Positions 26,744 through 36,702 of a DNA stretch of 64,000 nt are shown here, in pieces. The notes under the pieces are model-generated. The model did no database searches, was not told the DNA's origin, and saw only the letters and a program-made list of their open reading frames with translations. How positions within the stretch are numbered: position 1 is the stretch's first letter; the number at the start of each line of letters is the position of its first letter. This stretch comes from Pseudoduganella guangdongensis. Its GTDB lineage: Bacteria > Pseudomonadota > Gammaproteobacteria > Burkholderiales > Burkholderiaceae_D. The DNA is taken from NCBI RefSeq assembly GCF_009857475.1, contig NZ_WWCJ01000006.1:248001-312000 (forward strand). The letters run 5' to 3'. Both the position numbers and the translations under genes were made by a program.

Positions 26744-29071
26744 TTAGGCGCCAATACGGAAGCGCGACACGGAGTTCTTCAGCTCCGAAGCCAGCACGGT
26801 CAGCTTACGCACCGACGATGCCGTCTGCTGGGTACCGTCCTGGGTTTGCTGCGTCACCTGCAGGATGTGCTGCATATTATGCGCAACGCCGTTGGCGGAT
26901 GTCGCCTGCATGCCGGTTGCGTAGGAAATGCCCTGGATCAGCTCCGCCAGGCGGTCCGAAACCTGCGAGATGTCCTGCAGCGCGGTACCGGCCGCGTCGG
27001 ACAGCTTGGCACCCTCCACCACGCCCTGGGTGGATTTTTCCATTGCCGCCACCGCGTCGTGGGTGTCGGTCTGAATGGTTTTCACCAGCGCGCCGATCTG
27101 CTTGGCCGCTTCCGCCGAACGTTCCGCCAGGCGCTGCACCTCCTCCGCCACCACGGAGAAGCCGCGGCCCGCTTCGCCCGCCGATGCCGCCTGGATCGCC
27201 GCGTTCAGCGCCAGCACGTTGGTCTGCTCGGTAATGTCGGAAATCAGCTCGGTGATCTCGCCGATCTCCTGCGACGATTCGCCCAGGCGCTTGATGCGCT
27301 TGGAGGTTTCCTGGATCTGCTCGCGGATCTCGTCCATACCCTTGATCGCGTTCTGCACCGCCGTCGCGCCCTGGCGCGCCGCCGCAACCGACTGGCGCGC
27401 CACGTCCGCCGATTCGGCCGCGCTGCGCGACACGTCGGTAATCTCGTTGGCCATCTTCACCACGGTGTTGGACGCGTCCTGAATCTCCTTCGACTGCGCC
27501 TGCGATGCGTTCAGCAGGTCGGTGGAGATGCCCTGCGCGTGGGTCGACGCCGCCGTCACCTGCTCGGCCGTCACCGTCACCCGGCCCACCAGGCCGCGCA
27601 GCTCTTCCACCGTGTAGTTAACCGAGTCGGCGATCGCGCCGGTAATGTCTTCCGACACGGTGGCCTGCACGGTCAAGTCGCCGTCCGCCACTTCCTGCAG
27701 CTCGTTCATCAGGCGCAGAATCGCGGCCTGGTTCTGCTCATTCATGGCCTTCGCTTCTTCTTCCTGCTGCTGCGCTTTCAGGCGCATGGCTTCCGCTTCC
27801 TGGCGGCGACGCTCGGAAGCGCGGCCCCGGTTTTGCGAATCAAGCAGCAGCACGCGGCCGATCGCGCCGGCGGACACCAGCGTCATCAAGAGGCCCACCA
27901 CCATCAGCCAGAAGGCGATGCCGAGCGAGTCCTGTTCCTCGCGCAGCTTGCCCTGCAGGGTGGCGAAGCTGGCACGCACCTGCTCGTTCTCGGCGAACAG
28001 CAGACGTTCCGCGCTCTTGGCGGCGGAGAATTTTTCCAGACGGTCCAGAATGAACTTGACCAGCTTGTCGTAATCCTCGAAGCCCTTCTTCAGCGCCTGC
28101 AGGTTTTCACGCGTTTCGCTGTCGCTCACGGCCGGCAGGCCGAGCGCCGAGCTGCCGCCCAGGAAGCCGTCCACGGTCTGGCGGAACACGGTGGCGTCGC
28201 GCCCGAGCTGGAACGCGGTCTCGGACGAGGAAATGCCGCCCTCGGTCAGGAAGGTCGAGGCGCTGCGGCTCATGCGCTGGGTCAGCATGCCCAGCCGGCC
28301 CAGGGCCGCCAGCTCTTTCGGGCTGCCCCCCTGGCGCAGGCGCGCCTGCGTCACCTCCTCAGTCAGCGCCAGCAGGTCGGGCGACATGGCATTCAGCTTT
28401 TGCAGGGTTTCGTCGAGGCCGGCCAAGTCCCATTTGTACTTGGCGATGGTGGCCGCGGCCTTGTCGGAGGCTGACCACTTCTTGCGCGCATCGTTCAGCA
28501 CCGGCAGCACCGAGCCGGGCGCCGAAATGATCGAGCGGCCGCCATAGCGGCCGCCGTCGGCCAGCACCAGCAAGGCGCGGTTCAGCTCATTGCGCGAATC
28601 TTCCAGCTGCGCCGTGGCGTCCTTATTGCCTTTAATCGCATTCGGCGCCGCCTTGCCGATACGCTGCGAGTGCATCAGCACGTCGGACGCGATCTGGGTA
28701 CGGGTCGACGACACGCCGCTGTTGTACGCGTTCCACGCCACGAACAGCACCGACAGCATGATCGACACGCCCAGGGTGCTGGTCAGCAGGCTCAATTGAC
28801 GCTGGCTCGGCAGGTGGCCGATCAGGGGCAGTTTGACGTTGGCCGCGCCCTCGCCCACCGCGCTGCTGCGCAAGCGCTGCAGCAGGCCGCGCACGCCGCC
28901 GGCATCGGCGGCGTCGGCCGCTGCGGCCGCTTCCGCCAGCGCCGGTTCGGCGACGGCTTCCGCCACCGCGGTGTTGCCATATTGCGAGTGGCTGAAACTG
29001 GAGAACTCCGAATTGGAACCCAGCTCAGCGCTGGTCTCCGGTGCGGAGCGCGAGAACCATTTAATTGCCAT
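26744..29071 (-). CDS. pilJ: Twitching-motility methyl-accepting chemoreceptor PilJ
   Basis: A 775-residue membrane chemoreceptor. A cytoplasmic N-terminus of about 100 residues precedes the first membrane segment ([19 protein letters not shown]); a periplasmic sensor of roughly 300 residues follows, then the second segment ([19 protein letters not shown]), a HAMP-like linker, and a signalling hairpin with [20 protein letters not shown]. That hairpin is the PilJ type. The ATG at 29071 has GGGGGA upstream. It would signal through PilI to ChpA in control of type IV pili. Confidence 0.93.
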   Translation of the reverse strand: MAIKWFSRSAPETSAELGSNSEFSSFSHSQYGNTAVAEAVAEPALAEAAAAADAADAGGVRGLLQRLRSSAVGEGAANVKLPLIGHLPSQRQLSLLTSTLGVSIMLSVLFVAWNAYNSGVSSTRTQIASDVLMHSQRIGKAAPNAIKGNKDATAQLEDSRNELNRALLVLADGGRYGGRSIISAPGSVLPVLNDARKKWSASDKAAATIAKYKWDLAGLDETLQKLNAMSPDLLALTEEVTQARLRQGGSPKELAALGRLGMLTQRMSRSASTFLTEGGISSSETAFQLGRDATVFRQTVDGFLGGSSALGLPAVSDSETRENLQALKKGFEDYDKLVKFILDRLEKFSAAKSAERLLFAENEQVRASFATLQGKLREEQDSLGIAFWLMVVGLLMTLVSAGAIGRVLLLDSQNRGRASERRRQEAEAMRLKAQQQEEEAKAMNEQNQAAILRLMNELQEVADGDLTVQATVSEDITGAIADSVNYTVEELRGLVGRVTVTAEQVTAASTHAQGISTDLLNASQAQSKEIQDASNTVVKMANEITDVSRSAAESADVARQSVAAARQGATAVQNAIKGMDEIREQIQETSKRIKRLGESSQEIGEITELISDITEQTNVLALNAAIQAASAGEAGRGFSVVAEEVQRLAERSAEAAKQIGALVKTIQTDTHDAVAAMEKSTQGVVEGAKLSDAAGTALQDISQVSDRLAELIQGISYATGMQATSANGVAHNMQHILQVTQQTQDGTQQTASSVRKLTVLASELKNSVSRFRIGA

Positions 29072-29127
29072 TACTACGTCCCCCGATAGCTTTTGATATT
29101 TTGGCGTCCGCTGGACAGCGGTGCGCG

Positions 29128-29673
29128 TTACAGGCCGATTTGCAGGAATCGTGCTTCGCGCACCAGTTCGGCCAGGTCCAGCCTGGTCCACACCTGCGCG
29201 TCACGGTCTAAGAATTGCTGGCTGCCCCACACGGGCAGCCGGCTGTCTGGTGCTTGTTGCTCCATCTCGTCCAGGTTGCGCAGGCCGAGCACGCGCCCGG
29301 CCAGGATGGCGCAATTGAAGCCGAGGTGGCCGGCAAAAGTCACCAGGCGGCTATCCGCCGCCGGTACGCTGCCGGTTTCGCCCATATAGCGGGCCAGGTC
29401 GACCACACCGACCAGGTTGCCGCGGATATTGGCCAGGCCCCGATACCAGTCCTGCGCCAGCGGCACCGCCGTCACAGCCTGGTAGGGCACGATTTCGCCG
29501 ACCTGCGTCAGGTCCAGCAGGCAGCGTTGGCCGCCCAGCAGCACGCCCAGCTCGCGGCCGGAATTGCCGGTGCCAGCCTTGGCGGCCTGCATGCGTTCGA
29601 GCAGCGTCACCTGGTACTGGCGCAGGCGGCTGCGGCGTTCAGCGCCGGTCGGCGCCTGCTGGTCGATGGCCAT
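29128..29673 (-). CDS. pilI: CheW-like coupling protein PilI
   Basis: A 181-residue protein with one CheW domain (about residues 40-175: [20 protein letters not shown], then [18 protein letters not shown]). It couples PilJ to the ChpA kinase. It starts three bases after the pilH stop and 56 bases before pilJ. Confidence 0.92.
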   Translation of the reverse strand: MAIDQQAPTGAERRSRLRQYQVTLLERMQAAKAGTGNSGRELGVLLGGQRCLLDLTQVGEIVPYQAVTAVPLAQDWYRGLANIRGNLVGVVDLARYMGETGSVPAADSRLVTFAGHLGFNCAILAGRVLGLRNLDEMEQQAPDSRLPVWGSQQFLDRDAQVWTRLDLAELVREARFLQIGL

Positions 29674-29676
29674 GGC

Positions 29677-30042
29677 TTAACCGAGCGCGGCGATTTTCGC
29701 CAGCAGCTCGGCCGCATCGACCGGCTTGACCAGGTAGTCCTTGGCGCCCTGGCGCATGCCCCAGATGCGGTCGGTTTCCTGGTTCTTGGACGAGCAGATA
29801 AAGATCGGCACGTCCTGCAGTTCCGGATCCTTGGCGATGGCGCGCGTGACCTGGAAACCGTTCTGGCCAGGCATCACCACATCCATCAGGATCAGTTGCG
29901 GTTTGTCGGCCTTGATCTTGGCCAGGGCTTCTTCGCCGTTTTCCGCGGTGGACACGGTAAAACCGCTGCGCACCAGGATATCGGTCAGGTAGTAACGCTC
30001 GGTTGGCGAGTCGTCGACGATCAGGATTCGTTGAATGGCCAT
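29677..30042 (-). CDS. pilH: Response regulator PilH
   Basis: A 121-residue single-domain receiver. The acidic pair is in LIVDDSPTE, the phospho-acceptor Asp is in LILMDVVMPGQNGFQ (near residue 52), and the conserved Lys is in YLVKPVDAAEL. In Pseudomonas PilH acts mainly as a phosphate sink or retraction-side regulator. It lies 30 bases after pilG. Confidence 0.92.
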   Translation of the reverse strand: MAIQRILIVDDSPTERYYLTDILVRSGFTVSTAENGEEALAKIKADKPQLILMDVVMPGQNGFQVTRAIAKDPELQDVPIFICSSKNQETDRIWGMRQGAKDYLVKPVDAAELLAKIAALG

Positions 30043-30072
30043 GCTTTGCCTCTAGTAATGCGAGTGTATTTT

Positions 30073-30471
30073 TTATGCGCTGGCGGCCGCCGTGTGCTCG
30101 CGCACCGCAGCCAGCAGGCTATCTTTGGTGAAGGGTTTGGTCAGGTAGGCGGCCGAGCCGACCATGGCGCCGCGCGCGCGGTCGAACAAGCCATCCTTGG
30201 AGGAGAGCATCAGGACCGGGGTGGAGTGGAACTTGGCGCTTTTCTTAATCAGCGCGCAAGTCTGGTAGCCATCCAGGCGCGGCATCAGGATGTCGCAGAA
30301 AATCAGGGCCGGCTGGTGATCGTTGATCTTGGCCAGCGCATCGAAGCCATCCTCGGCCAGCACCACCTGGTAGCCAGCCTGGGTCAGGAAAATTTCAGCG
30401 GACCGACGGATAGTGCTGCTATCGTCGATCACCATGATTTTCAGTCCAGTTCCTTGCGGCGTTGTCGTCAT
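30073..30471 (-). CDS. pilG: Response regulator PilG
   Basis: A 132-residue single-domain receiver with VIDDSSTIRRSAEIFL, phospho-Asp in LIFCDILMPRLDGYQTC and YLTKPFTKDSL. SSTIRR and the gene order identify PilG, which promotes pilus extension and cAMP signalling. First gene of the pilGHIJ-chpA operon; the 148 bases upstream are AT-rich and probably hold the promoter, but no convincing -35/-10 pair was seen. Confidence 0.92.
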   Translation of the reverse strand: MTTTPQGTGLKIMVIDDSSTIRRSAEIFLTQAGYQVVLAEDGFDALAKINDHQPALIFCDILMPRLDGYQTCALIKKSAKFHSTPVLMLSSKDGLFDRARGAMVGSAAYLTKPFTKDSLLAAVREHTAAASA

Positions 30472-30619
30472 TTGGCAGAAGTTAACCTTTTAATCTTCGC
30501 TACGATAGCACAGGGGATTGGCCTGTGGCGGGATCTGCTGCTTAAAAGAAACACTTATTTAAATGACTACTTTGAAACACCTATTAGGTTAACGGAAACT
30601 CAATTGACACAAAGTTAAT

Positions 30620-30811
30620 TCAGATGGCGACCATCTCGAAATCATCCTTGCGCGCGCCGCATTCCGGGCATGTCCAGTTCATCGGCACGTCGGCCCAGCG
30701 GGTACCGGGCGCAATGCCCTCTTCCGGCAAGCCGGCGGCTTCGTCATAAATCCAGCCGCAGATCAGGCACATCCAGCTTTGGAATTCCTGGCTTGGTTCA
30801 ATGCTGCTCAC
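30620..30811 (-). CDS. Rubredoxin
   Basis: A 63-residue one-iron electron carrier with both metal knuckles: CLICGWIYDEAAG (near residue 15) and CPECGARKDDF (near 48). It starts with GTG preceded by a good GAGGA site. It is divergent from the ThiD-like gene across 57 bases. The redox partner is not evident; rubredoxin beside hemL and a thiD-like gene is a recurrent order in betaproteobacteria (recollection, not searched). Confidence 0.95.
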   Translation of the reverse strand: MSSIEPSQEFQSWMCLICGWIYDEAAGLPEEGIAPGTRWADVPMNWTCPECGARKDDFEMVAI

Positions 30812-30868
30812 GTTGAGTCATCCTCTAATAAAGTAAAATGCTGAATTAGGTATCTTAATCTACCCGCC

Positions 30869-31678
30869 GTGCAAAACCAAACATCTCCCCTGATCCTGAC
30901 CTTTGGCGTGGCCGACCCGGTCGGCGCGGTTGGCGTGCATGCCGACCTGGCTGTGTTCAACGCCCTCGGCTGCCGTGGCCTGGCCGTCACCACCGCCCTG
31001 CTGGTGGGCGACAGCGCGCGCGTCGAGGAGCAGCAGCACGTCGATCCCGACATGGTGGCCGACCAGGCGCGCATGGTGCTGGAAGACGTGCCGGTGCAAG
31101 CCTTCAAGGTGGGCGCCGTGGACCACCTGGAACACGTCTCCACCATCGCCGAAATCATGTCCGACTACCCGGACGCGCCGCTGGTGCTCGACCCCTTTGG
31201 CAGCCAGCTGCCCGAGCACAGCGACGAGGACGACCCGGAAGAACTGCTGACCGTGCTGCGCCAGCTGCTGGTGCCGCAGGGCACCCTGCTCATGCTGTCC
31301 GAAGTCGAGCTGACGCGCATGGCCGAAACCTGGCGCGACCTGGGCAACGGCGAAACCATGGCCGACGACACCGAACACCTGATCGACCTCGGCTGCGAGT
31401 ACGTGCTGGTCACCGGCAGCAATGCCGGCGGCGGCCAGCGCGCCAACACCCTGTACAGCGCCGACGGCGTGCTGCGCCACGATAAATGGCAGCACCTGCC
31501 GGGCCCCTTCGTCGGCGCCGGCGGCACCCTGTCGGCCGCCATCGCGGCCTACCTGGCGCTCGGCCTGGCCGTGCCGGAGGCGGTCGAACGCGCCGAGCAC
31601 TACACCCATTTAACCCTGCTCCATGCCCAGCGCTATGGCATGGGCCGATTCGTCCCTAATCGCTTCTTCAAACCATGA
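30869..31678 (+). CDS. Divergent ThiD-like (phosphomethylpyrimidine kinase-like) protein
   Basis: A 269-residue ribokinase-fold protein related to hydroxymethylpyrimidine (phosphate) kinase. The N-terminal loop reads [19 protein letters not shown] instead of the usual SDPSGGAGIQADL. The anion-hole loop reads [13 protein letters not shown] where ThiD has GTGCTLSAAI, so the conserved Cys is missing. A central [19 protein letters not shown] stretch is acidic. It starts with GTG and overlaps hemL by four bases. Kinase activity on thiamine precursors is uncertain; a different substrate is possible. Confidence 0.75.
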   Translation: MQNQTSPLILTFGVADPVGAVGVHADLAVFNALGCRGLAVTTALLVGDSARVEEQQHVDPDMVADQARMVLEDVPVQAFKVGAVDHLEHVSTIAEIMSDYPDAPLVLDPFGSQLPEHSDEDDPEELLTVLRQLLVPQGTLLMLSEVELTRMAETWRDLGNGETMADDTEHLIDLGCEYVLVTGSNAGGGQRANTLYSADGVLRHDKWQHLPGPFVGAGGTLSAAIAAYLALGLAVPEAVERAEHYTHLTLLHAQRYGMGRFVPNRFFKP

Positions 31679-32958
31679 CCACTTCGAAAAACGACATCCT
31701 GTTTGAACGCGCCCAGAAATCCACCCCGGGCGGCGTGAATTCGCCAGTGCGCGCCTTCCGCTCCGTGGGCGGCACGCCGCGCTTCATCACCCGCGCCGAG
31801 GGCCCTTACTTCTGGGACGCGGACGGCAAGCGCTATATCGACTACATCGGCTCCTGGGGCCCGGCCATTGTCGGCCACGCCCACCCGCAGGTGGTGAAGG
31901 CGGTACAGGAAGCGGCCACGCGCGGCCTGTCCTTCGGCGCCCCGACCGAAGCGGAAATCGAGATGGCGGAGGAAATCTGCCGCCTGGTGCCGTCGATCGA
32001 ACAGGTGCGCCTGGTCTCCTCCGGCACCGAAGCGACCATGAGCGCCCTGCGCCTGGCGCGCGGCGCCACCGGGCGCGACAAAATTGTGAAATTCGAGGGC
32101 TGCTACCACGGCCACGCCGACTCCCTGCTGGTGAAGGCCGGCAGCGGCCTGCTCACCTTCGGCAACCCGACCTCGGCCGGCGTGCCGGAAGACTTCGTCA
32201 AGCACACCATGGTGTTGGACTACAACAACGTGGAAGCCGTGCGCGCCGCGTTTGCCCAGTACGGCCAGGAAATCGCCTGCGTCATCGTGGAACCGGTGGC
32301 CGGCAATATGAACCTGATCAAGGGCACCCCGGAATTCCTGGGCGCGCTGCGCGAGCTGTGCACCGCGCACGGCGCCGTCCTGATCTTCGATGAAGTGATG
32401 TGCGGCTTCCGCGTCGGCCTGGGCGGCGCCCAGGAACTGTACGGCATCCAGCCCGACCTGACCGCGCTCGGCAAGGTGATTGGCGGCGGCTTGCCGGTGG
32501 CCGCCTTTGGCGGCTCGCAAGAACTGATGTCGAAGATGTCGCCGGTGGGCGCGGTGTACCAGGCCGGCACCCTGTCCGGCAACCCGGTCGCGGTGGCGGC
32601 CGGCATGACCACCCTCAAGCTGATCCAGCAGCCCGGCTTCTATGAAGGCCTGGCACGCAGCGCGCGCCGCCTGGCCGACGGCCTGACCGCCGCCGCGCAG
32701 GAAGCCGGCGTCACCTTCTGCGCCGACGCCGAAGGCGGCATGTTCGGCCTCTACTTCAGCGCCACCCCGCCCAACAACTACGCCGAAATGATGGCCGGCG
32801 ACCGCGACAAGTTCAACGTCTTCTTCCACAAGATGCTGGACGAAGGCGTCTACTTCGCCCCGGCCGCCTTCGAAGCCGGCTTCGTCAGCGCCCAGCACGA
32901 CGACGCCGTGATCGACGCCACCATCGCCGCCGCGAAAACAGTCTTCGCCAGCTTGTAA
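31675..32958 (+). CDS. hemL: Glutamate-1-semialdehyde 2,1-aminomutase
   Basis: A 427-residue PLP enzyme making 5-aminolevulinate for tetrapyrroles in the C5 pathway. PLP-related motifs are present: [15 protein letters not shown], the Asp in [11 protein letters not shown], and the Schiff-base Lys in [16 protein letters not shown] (near residue 265). Length is normal. Its start overlaps the ThiD-like gene (ATGA), so the two are co-translated. It is followed by a strong hairpin terminator. Confidence 0.96.
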   Translation: MTTSKNDILFERAQKSTPGGVNSPVRAFRSVGGTPRFITRAEGPYFWDADGKRYIDYIGSWGPAIVGHAHPQVVKAVQEAATRGLSFGAPTEAEIEMAEEICRLVPSIEQVRLVSSGTEATMSALRLARGATGRDKIVKFEGCYHGHADSLLVKAGSGLLTFGNPTSAGVPEDFVKHTMVLDYNNVEAVRAAFAQYGQEIACVIVEPVAGNMNLIKGTPEFLGALRELCTAHGAVLIFDEVMCGFRVGLGGAQELYGIQPDLTALGKVIGGGLPVAAFGGSQELMSKMSPVGAVYQAGTLSGNPVAVAAGMTTLKLIQQPGFYEGLARSARRLADGLTAAAQEAGVTFCADAEGGMFGLYFSATPPNNYAEMMAGDRDKFNVFFHKMLDEGVYFAPAAFEAGFVSAQHDDAVIDATIAAAKTVFASL

Positions 32959-32960
32959 TC

Positions 32961-32988
32961 AAAAAATGGGGTACGTCCCCATTTTTTT
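32961..32988. terminator. Bidirectional terminator between hemL and a histidine kinase
   Basis: AAAAAATGGGG-TACG-TCCCCATTTTTTT, perfect stem with A and T runs on each side, so it can stop transcription from both directions. It fills the convergent gap and is a copy of the hairpin after phrB at 12967. Confidence 0.9.
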
Positions 32989-32991
32989 GTC

Positions 32992-34110
32992 CTAGCCCGA
33001 GACCGGCGCGTTGCTGAACGGCCGGGCGTCTAGCGGGATGGCGAGCAGGAAGGTGGTGCCCTGCTCGGCGGTGCTGGTGACGATGATGCTGCCGCCGTGG
33101 CTTTCGGCCACGCGGCGGGCGTAGGGCAAGCCGACGCCCCAGCCGTCCTTGCTGCCCGGGCCGTGGCGCGCGCGGCGGTAGACCTGGAAGATCGATTCCA
33201 TATGCTCGGGCGGGATCGGTTCGCCTTCGTTATGCACTTCCACGTGCACCCGTTCGTCTCGGTTGAGCACCTGGAGCCGGATCGGCGTGCCCGGCGTGCT
33301 GTATTTAATGGCGTTCCCCAGCAGGTTCTCCAGCGCGCGCTGCAGCGAGGCGCGGCACCAGTGCCCCACCACCGGTTCAAATTCCACCAGCACTTGCGCG
33401 CTGCCGTGGTCCATCGCCTGCTGCGCCACCTCGTAGGCCAGCAGGGACAGGTCGAATTCCTCAATATGCAGCGGCAGCCGTTCGCCGCCTTCGAACACCA
33501 TGCAATCGAGCAGGTCGCGCGTCATCGCTTCGATGCGCTGGGCGTTGGCGCTGATGCGCTCGGCCAGCTTGCGGATGTCGTCGTCCGGGGCGCGGTTTCC
33601 GAGCACCTGGGCGGCCATGGCGATGGTCGAGAGCGGGGTGCGCAAATCGTGCGTCAGGGCGGCGATGAATTGCTCGCGCAGCGCCGACTGGATCAGGGCA
33701 AACGCAGTCACGCTTTCGCGGATGGCGCTGTCGATGGAGGTGGCGATCGCTTCGCGCTGCTCGTGGGTCAGCACAATGCCGCCCTGGTGCAACACGCGGA
33801 ACAAGGTCTGGCGAAACAGCTGGTATTCGCGGATCAGGGTGGTGGTGTCGTAACCGCTCAGGCGGGCCCGCTCGCCGCCGTGCTCCTGGGCGATGACCGC
33901 GACATCGACGCCGCTGGCGCGGTAGAACTCCGGCGTCAGCAGGCGCGCCAGCCGTTCGTAGAACAATGGCAGGGTATTGAGCAGGATCGGGTCGGGCAAG
34001 TCCCCCGCCTTGCACAAGGTTTGCCGCGCCAGTTGGGCCCAGACTGAGATCACCTGTTCGCGCACGGCCAGCATGGCCTCGGAAGAGGAAGACAAACCGG
34101 CTTCTGTCAT
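32992..34110 (-). CDS. Orphan soluble sensor histidine kinase
   Basis: A 372-residue kinase with no membrane segment or signal peptide. Residues about 15-160 form an all-helical sensory region resembling the RsbRD-type N-terminal domain (inference). The phospho-acceptor His is in FIAALTHDLRTPLST (near residue 170), and the ATP-binding domain has LENLLGNAIKYS and the G box DGWGVGLPYARRVAESHGG. The ATG at 34110 has an excellent GGAGGG site. No response regulator gene is adjacent, so its partner is unknown. Confidence 0.85.
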   Translation of the reverse strand: MTEAGLSSSSEAMLAVREQVISVWAQLARQTLCKAGDLPDPILLNTLPLFYERLARLLTPEFYRASGVDVAVIAQEHGGERARLSGYDTTTLIREYQLFRQTLFRVLHQGGIVLTHEQREAIATSIDSAIRESVTAFALIQSALREQFIAALTHDLRTPLSTIAMAAQVLGNRAPDDDIRKLAERISANAQRIEAMTRDLLDCMVFEGGERLPLHIEEFDLSLLAYEVAQQAMDHGSAQVLVEFEPVVGHWCRASLQRALENLLGNAIKYSTPGTPIRLQVLNRDERVHVEVHNEGEPIPPEHMESIFQVYRRARHGPGSKDGWGVGLPYARRVAESHGGSIIVTSTAEQGTTFLLAIPLDARPFSNAPVSG

Positions 34111-34229
34111 GCACCCTCCGAAAAAGTGAATTGTGAATCGCAAGAATGTTCCGCTGTAACCTTGTTGTCAAGCTGTGCTGAGGGAATCGTGGCAAAATTA
34201 CCAGAGTCACAACTATCGAGTAGGCAGAC

Positions 34230-35247
34230 ATGAGCTACCAATGGTTTCAAAAACTTAACCGGGAGCAGTGGTTCAGCGCCTTCGTCTAGATGGCGCTGGC
34301 GGGGCACTTCGCCGTGTTATCGCGGCCTGGGGGGCCAGGCGCCGCTGCCGGAGTGGCCGCTGCTGCTGGACCTGCTGCTGACTTTCCCGCTGGCTTACGC
34401 CCTGTTGTGCCGCCCGGGCTGGAAACTGTTTCTCAAGAAATGGGCCGGCATGCTCTTGCTCGGCATGGCGGTCGGCAGCTTTGCCATTCCCGACGCGTCG
34501 AAACAGGTGTGGCTGCAGATCGACCGTTTGCGCCTGGTGGCGCCGGCACTGCTGGCCATCGCCGAGCTGTGCCTGGCGGGCTGGCTCATCCTCGGCCTGC
34601 GCCGCGCCCCGCGCGCCGACCCGCACACCGACCGCCTGCTCGCCGCCAGCGCGCAGCGCTACTTTGGCCAGGGCGTCACGGCGCGCCTGATGGAATTCGA
34701 GGCGCGCGTCTGGTATTACGGCTTGCTGATGCGGCGCCCGCCGAAATTCGAAGGCGAACAGCACTTCATGACCGCCAAGGCGGGCGGAAACGCCAGCAAT
34801 CAGATGGCCTGGATCGCGCTGATGGTGATCGACATCCCGCTCGTCCACCTGCTGCTGCACTACATCTGGTCGCCTACTGCGGCCTGGGTGGCGACTGCAC
34901 TGACCGTGTGGGGCCTGCTCTACCTGGTCGCTGATTACCGTGCCACATTGGTGCGGCCGGTGTCGCTGACGGGCGAAGCTCTGCTGGTGCGCTGCGGCGC
35001 GCTGGCCGCCGATGTGGCGATTCCCTACGCGATGATCGCGTCCGTGCAGCGCGTGCCGTCCCCCCAGCGGCGCCTGAAGGGCAAGCGCTACTTCCGCCAC
35101 CAGGGCGAGATGAATGTGGAGATCAGCTTGCGCGAGGGCGCAGCGCTGGCCACCCTGCTGGGCGGCGCCAAGCCGGCCACGCACGCCGTGCTGGGCGTGG
35201 ATGATCCGGCGGGATTGGTGAAGGCGCTGGCGGCGCGGCTTACTTGA
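34230..35247 (+). pseudogene. Membrane protein gene with a nonsense codon and a frameshift
   Basis: An apparent coding sequence broken twice near its 5-prime end. Frame 1 starts at 34230 (MSYQWFQKLNREQWFSAFV) and meets TAG at 34287. The same frame resumes directly (MALAGHFAVLSRPGG), then must shift at a run of six G (34329-34334): with five G it would continue as GGQAPLPEWPLLLDLLL and run open to 35247. The downstream 280 codons encode four or so membrane segments (about 34381-34600, 34820-34950) and a soluble C-terminal third. Function not recognised. Expression from a downstream start (TTG 34405 or ATG 34450) remains possible. Its stop overlaps corA by eight bases on the opposite strand. 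Confidence 0.6.
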
Positions 35248-36205
35248 GCCAGCCGCGGCGGCGGAAATACATCAGAGGCGCGGCGGCGCTGACGATCATC
35301 AGGCCCCAGGCCCAGGCGTAGCCGTAGCCCCATTTCAGCTCCGGCATGAAATCGAAGTTCATGCCGTAGATGCTGGCGAACAGGGTCGGCGGCAGGAAGG
35401 CGACCGAGGCCACCGAGAAGATCTTGATGATCTTATTCTGGTTAATGTTGATGAAGCCGACGGTGGCGTCCATCAGGAAGTTGATCTTATCGAACAGGAA
35501 GGACGTGTGGCCGTCCAGCGATTCGATATCGCGCAGGATCTGGCGCGCTTCTTCGAACTGGTCGGAGTTCAGCAGGCGGCCGCGCATCAGGAACGACACC
35601 GCGCGGCGCGTGTCCATCATGTTGCGGCGGATGCGGCCATTCAAGTCTTCCTCGTGCGCGATGGCGCTCAGGGCGTCGGCCGCGTCCTTGTCGGTGAATT
35701 CTTCCTGCAGCACGCGGCTCGAGACTTCTTCCAGGTTCTGGTAGATGCCTTCCAGCGCGTCCGCCGAGTATTCGGCGTCGGTCGCGTACAGGTCCAGCAG
35801 CACGTCCATATAGTCTTCGATCGAGCCGGGGCGCGAGCGGGCGCGCATGCGCACCAGGCGGAATACCGGCAGGTCGTCGGTGTGCACCGAGAACAGCATT
35901 TTCTTGGCCAGGATGAAGGCCACGGTGACCACGCGCGAGGGGCCCTCGTCTTCTTCCAGCAGGAAGTCGGTGCGCAAGTGGAGGTCGCCGTTTTCCGCTT
36001 CGTAGTAGCGGGCGGAGGCTTCGATGTCCTTGACCTCGTCTTCGCCGGGCAGGATCACGCCGTAGATGGACTTGACCCAAGCGCGCTCGTCTTCCGTTGG
36101 ATCGGTCAGGTCGACCCAGACCGGTGCCGCTTGCTCAAGGTCTTCGCGCGTCTCAATAGGCACCTGGTTGAGCCGGCCATTTTGTAAAACGAAAACATTG
36201 ATCAT
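35240..36205 (-). CDS. corA: CorA-type magnesium/cobalt channel
   Basis: A 321-residue inner-membrane divalent-cation channel. A large acidic cytoplasmic domain is followed by two C-terminal membrane helices; the pore signature GMN occurs in SIYGMNFDFMPE just after the first. The start MINVFVLQNG at 36205 was chosen because it begins the family domain; the open frame extends 19 codons upstream without resemblance. Single gene. Confidence 0.94.
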   Translation of the reverse strand: MINVFVLQNGRLNQVPIETREDLEQAAPVWVDLTDPTEDERAWVKSIYGVILPGEDEVKDIEASARYYEAENGDLHLRTDFLLEEDEGPSRVVTVAFILAKKMLFSVHTDDLPVFRLVRMRARSRPGSIEDYMDVLLDLYATDAEYSADALEGIYQNLEEVSSRVLQEEFTDKDAADALSAIAHEEDLNGRIRRNMMDTRRAVSFLMRGRLLNSDQFEEARQILRDIESLDGHTSFLFDKINFLMDATVGFININQNKIIKIFSVASVAFLPPTLFASIYGMNFDFMPELKWGYGYAWAWGLMIVSAAAPLMYFRRRGWLK

Positions 36206-36330
36206 GGGCAATCTCAGCCGGACAGGGTGTGGGTAGAGCGCGGGTTCTAAAAAACTTCGCAAGTGTACCCGTAAAGGGGTAGTGGCTGCCAGCCCTGAGG
36301 TGGCATTTTTTTAAACCGCGTTCGGGCGGT

Positions 36331-36702
36331 TTAGCGCGTAGCCTGCTCGATCGCGCGGTCGGTGGCGCCCTGTGGCGCTTCCGGTGCCGGCTTCGGCGGC
36401 GCTTTCGGCGCTTCGATGCCGCGCGTCTCGTGCACCTTGATCACGCTGCCCTGGTCGGCGCACTCGGTATTGGAAATAACGGTTTTGCCATGAATGACAC
36501 ATTTGCGCAGAGGCGCAGGGGCCGCTACTGCCGGCGTGACCGGCGCCGCCACTTGCGCCGCCTTGGCCTTGGCCTGGTTGAAGCCTTCCGCGAACAGGTT
36601 GCGGTCGTTGCGCATGGAGATCAGCGCGAACGCCGCCACCGCACCCAAAACGCCCATGATCAGCGCCACCGCGATCAGGCTGATTCCTTTTTGTCGTTTC
36701 AC
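36331..36702 (-). CDS. Small membrane-anchored protein, DUF4124-like
   Basis: A 123-residue protein with an N-terminal membrane helix (ISLIAVALIMGVLGAVAAFA), a linker rich in Ala/Pro, and a short domain with two cysteines in RKCVIHGKTVISNTECADQG. This pattern, in which a periplasmic C-x(12)-C motif follows an anchor, resembles DUF4124 proteins of betaproteobacteria. The start overlaps the mtgA stop by four bases. Role unknown; an envelope function is suggested only by its neighbour. Confidence 0.7.
   Translation of the reverse strand: MKRQKGISLIAVALIMGVLGAVAAFALISMRNDRNLFAEGFNQAKAKAAQVAAPVTPAVAAPAPLRKCVIHGKTVISNTECADQGSVIKVHETRGIEAPKAPPKPAPEAPQGATDRAIEQATR

Noticed and set aside
24443..28474. 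A 1343-codon plus-strand ORF
   Set aside because: It is antisense to chpA and pilJ, has no ribosome site, and is rich in His/Gln/Arg/Gly as expected for a frame opposite GC3-biased genes.
36313..36332. Hairpin AAACCGC/GCGGTTT at the end of the small DUF4124-like gene, considered as terminator
   Set aside because: On the minus strand the stem is followed by A residues, and on the plus strand the T-run comes before the stem, so polarity is wrong for an intrinsic terminator in either direction.
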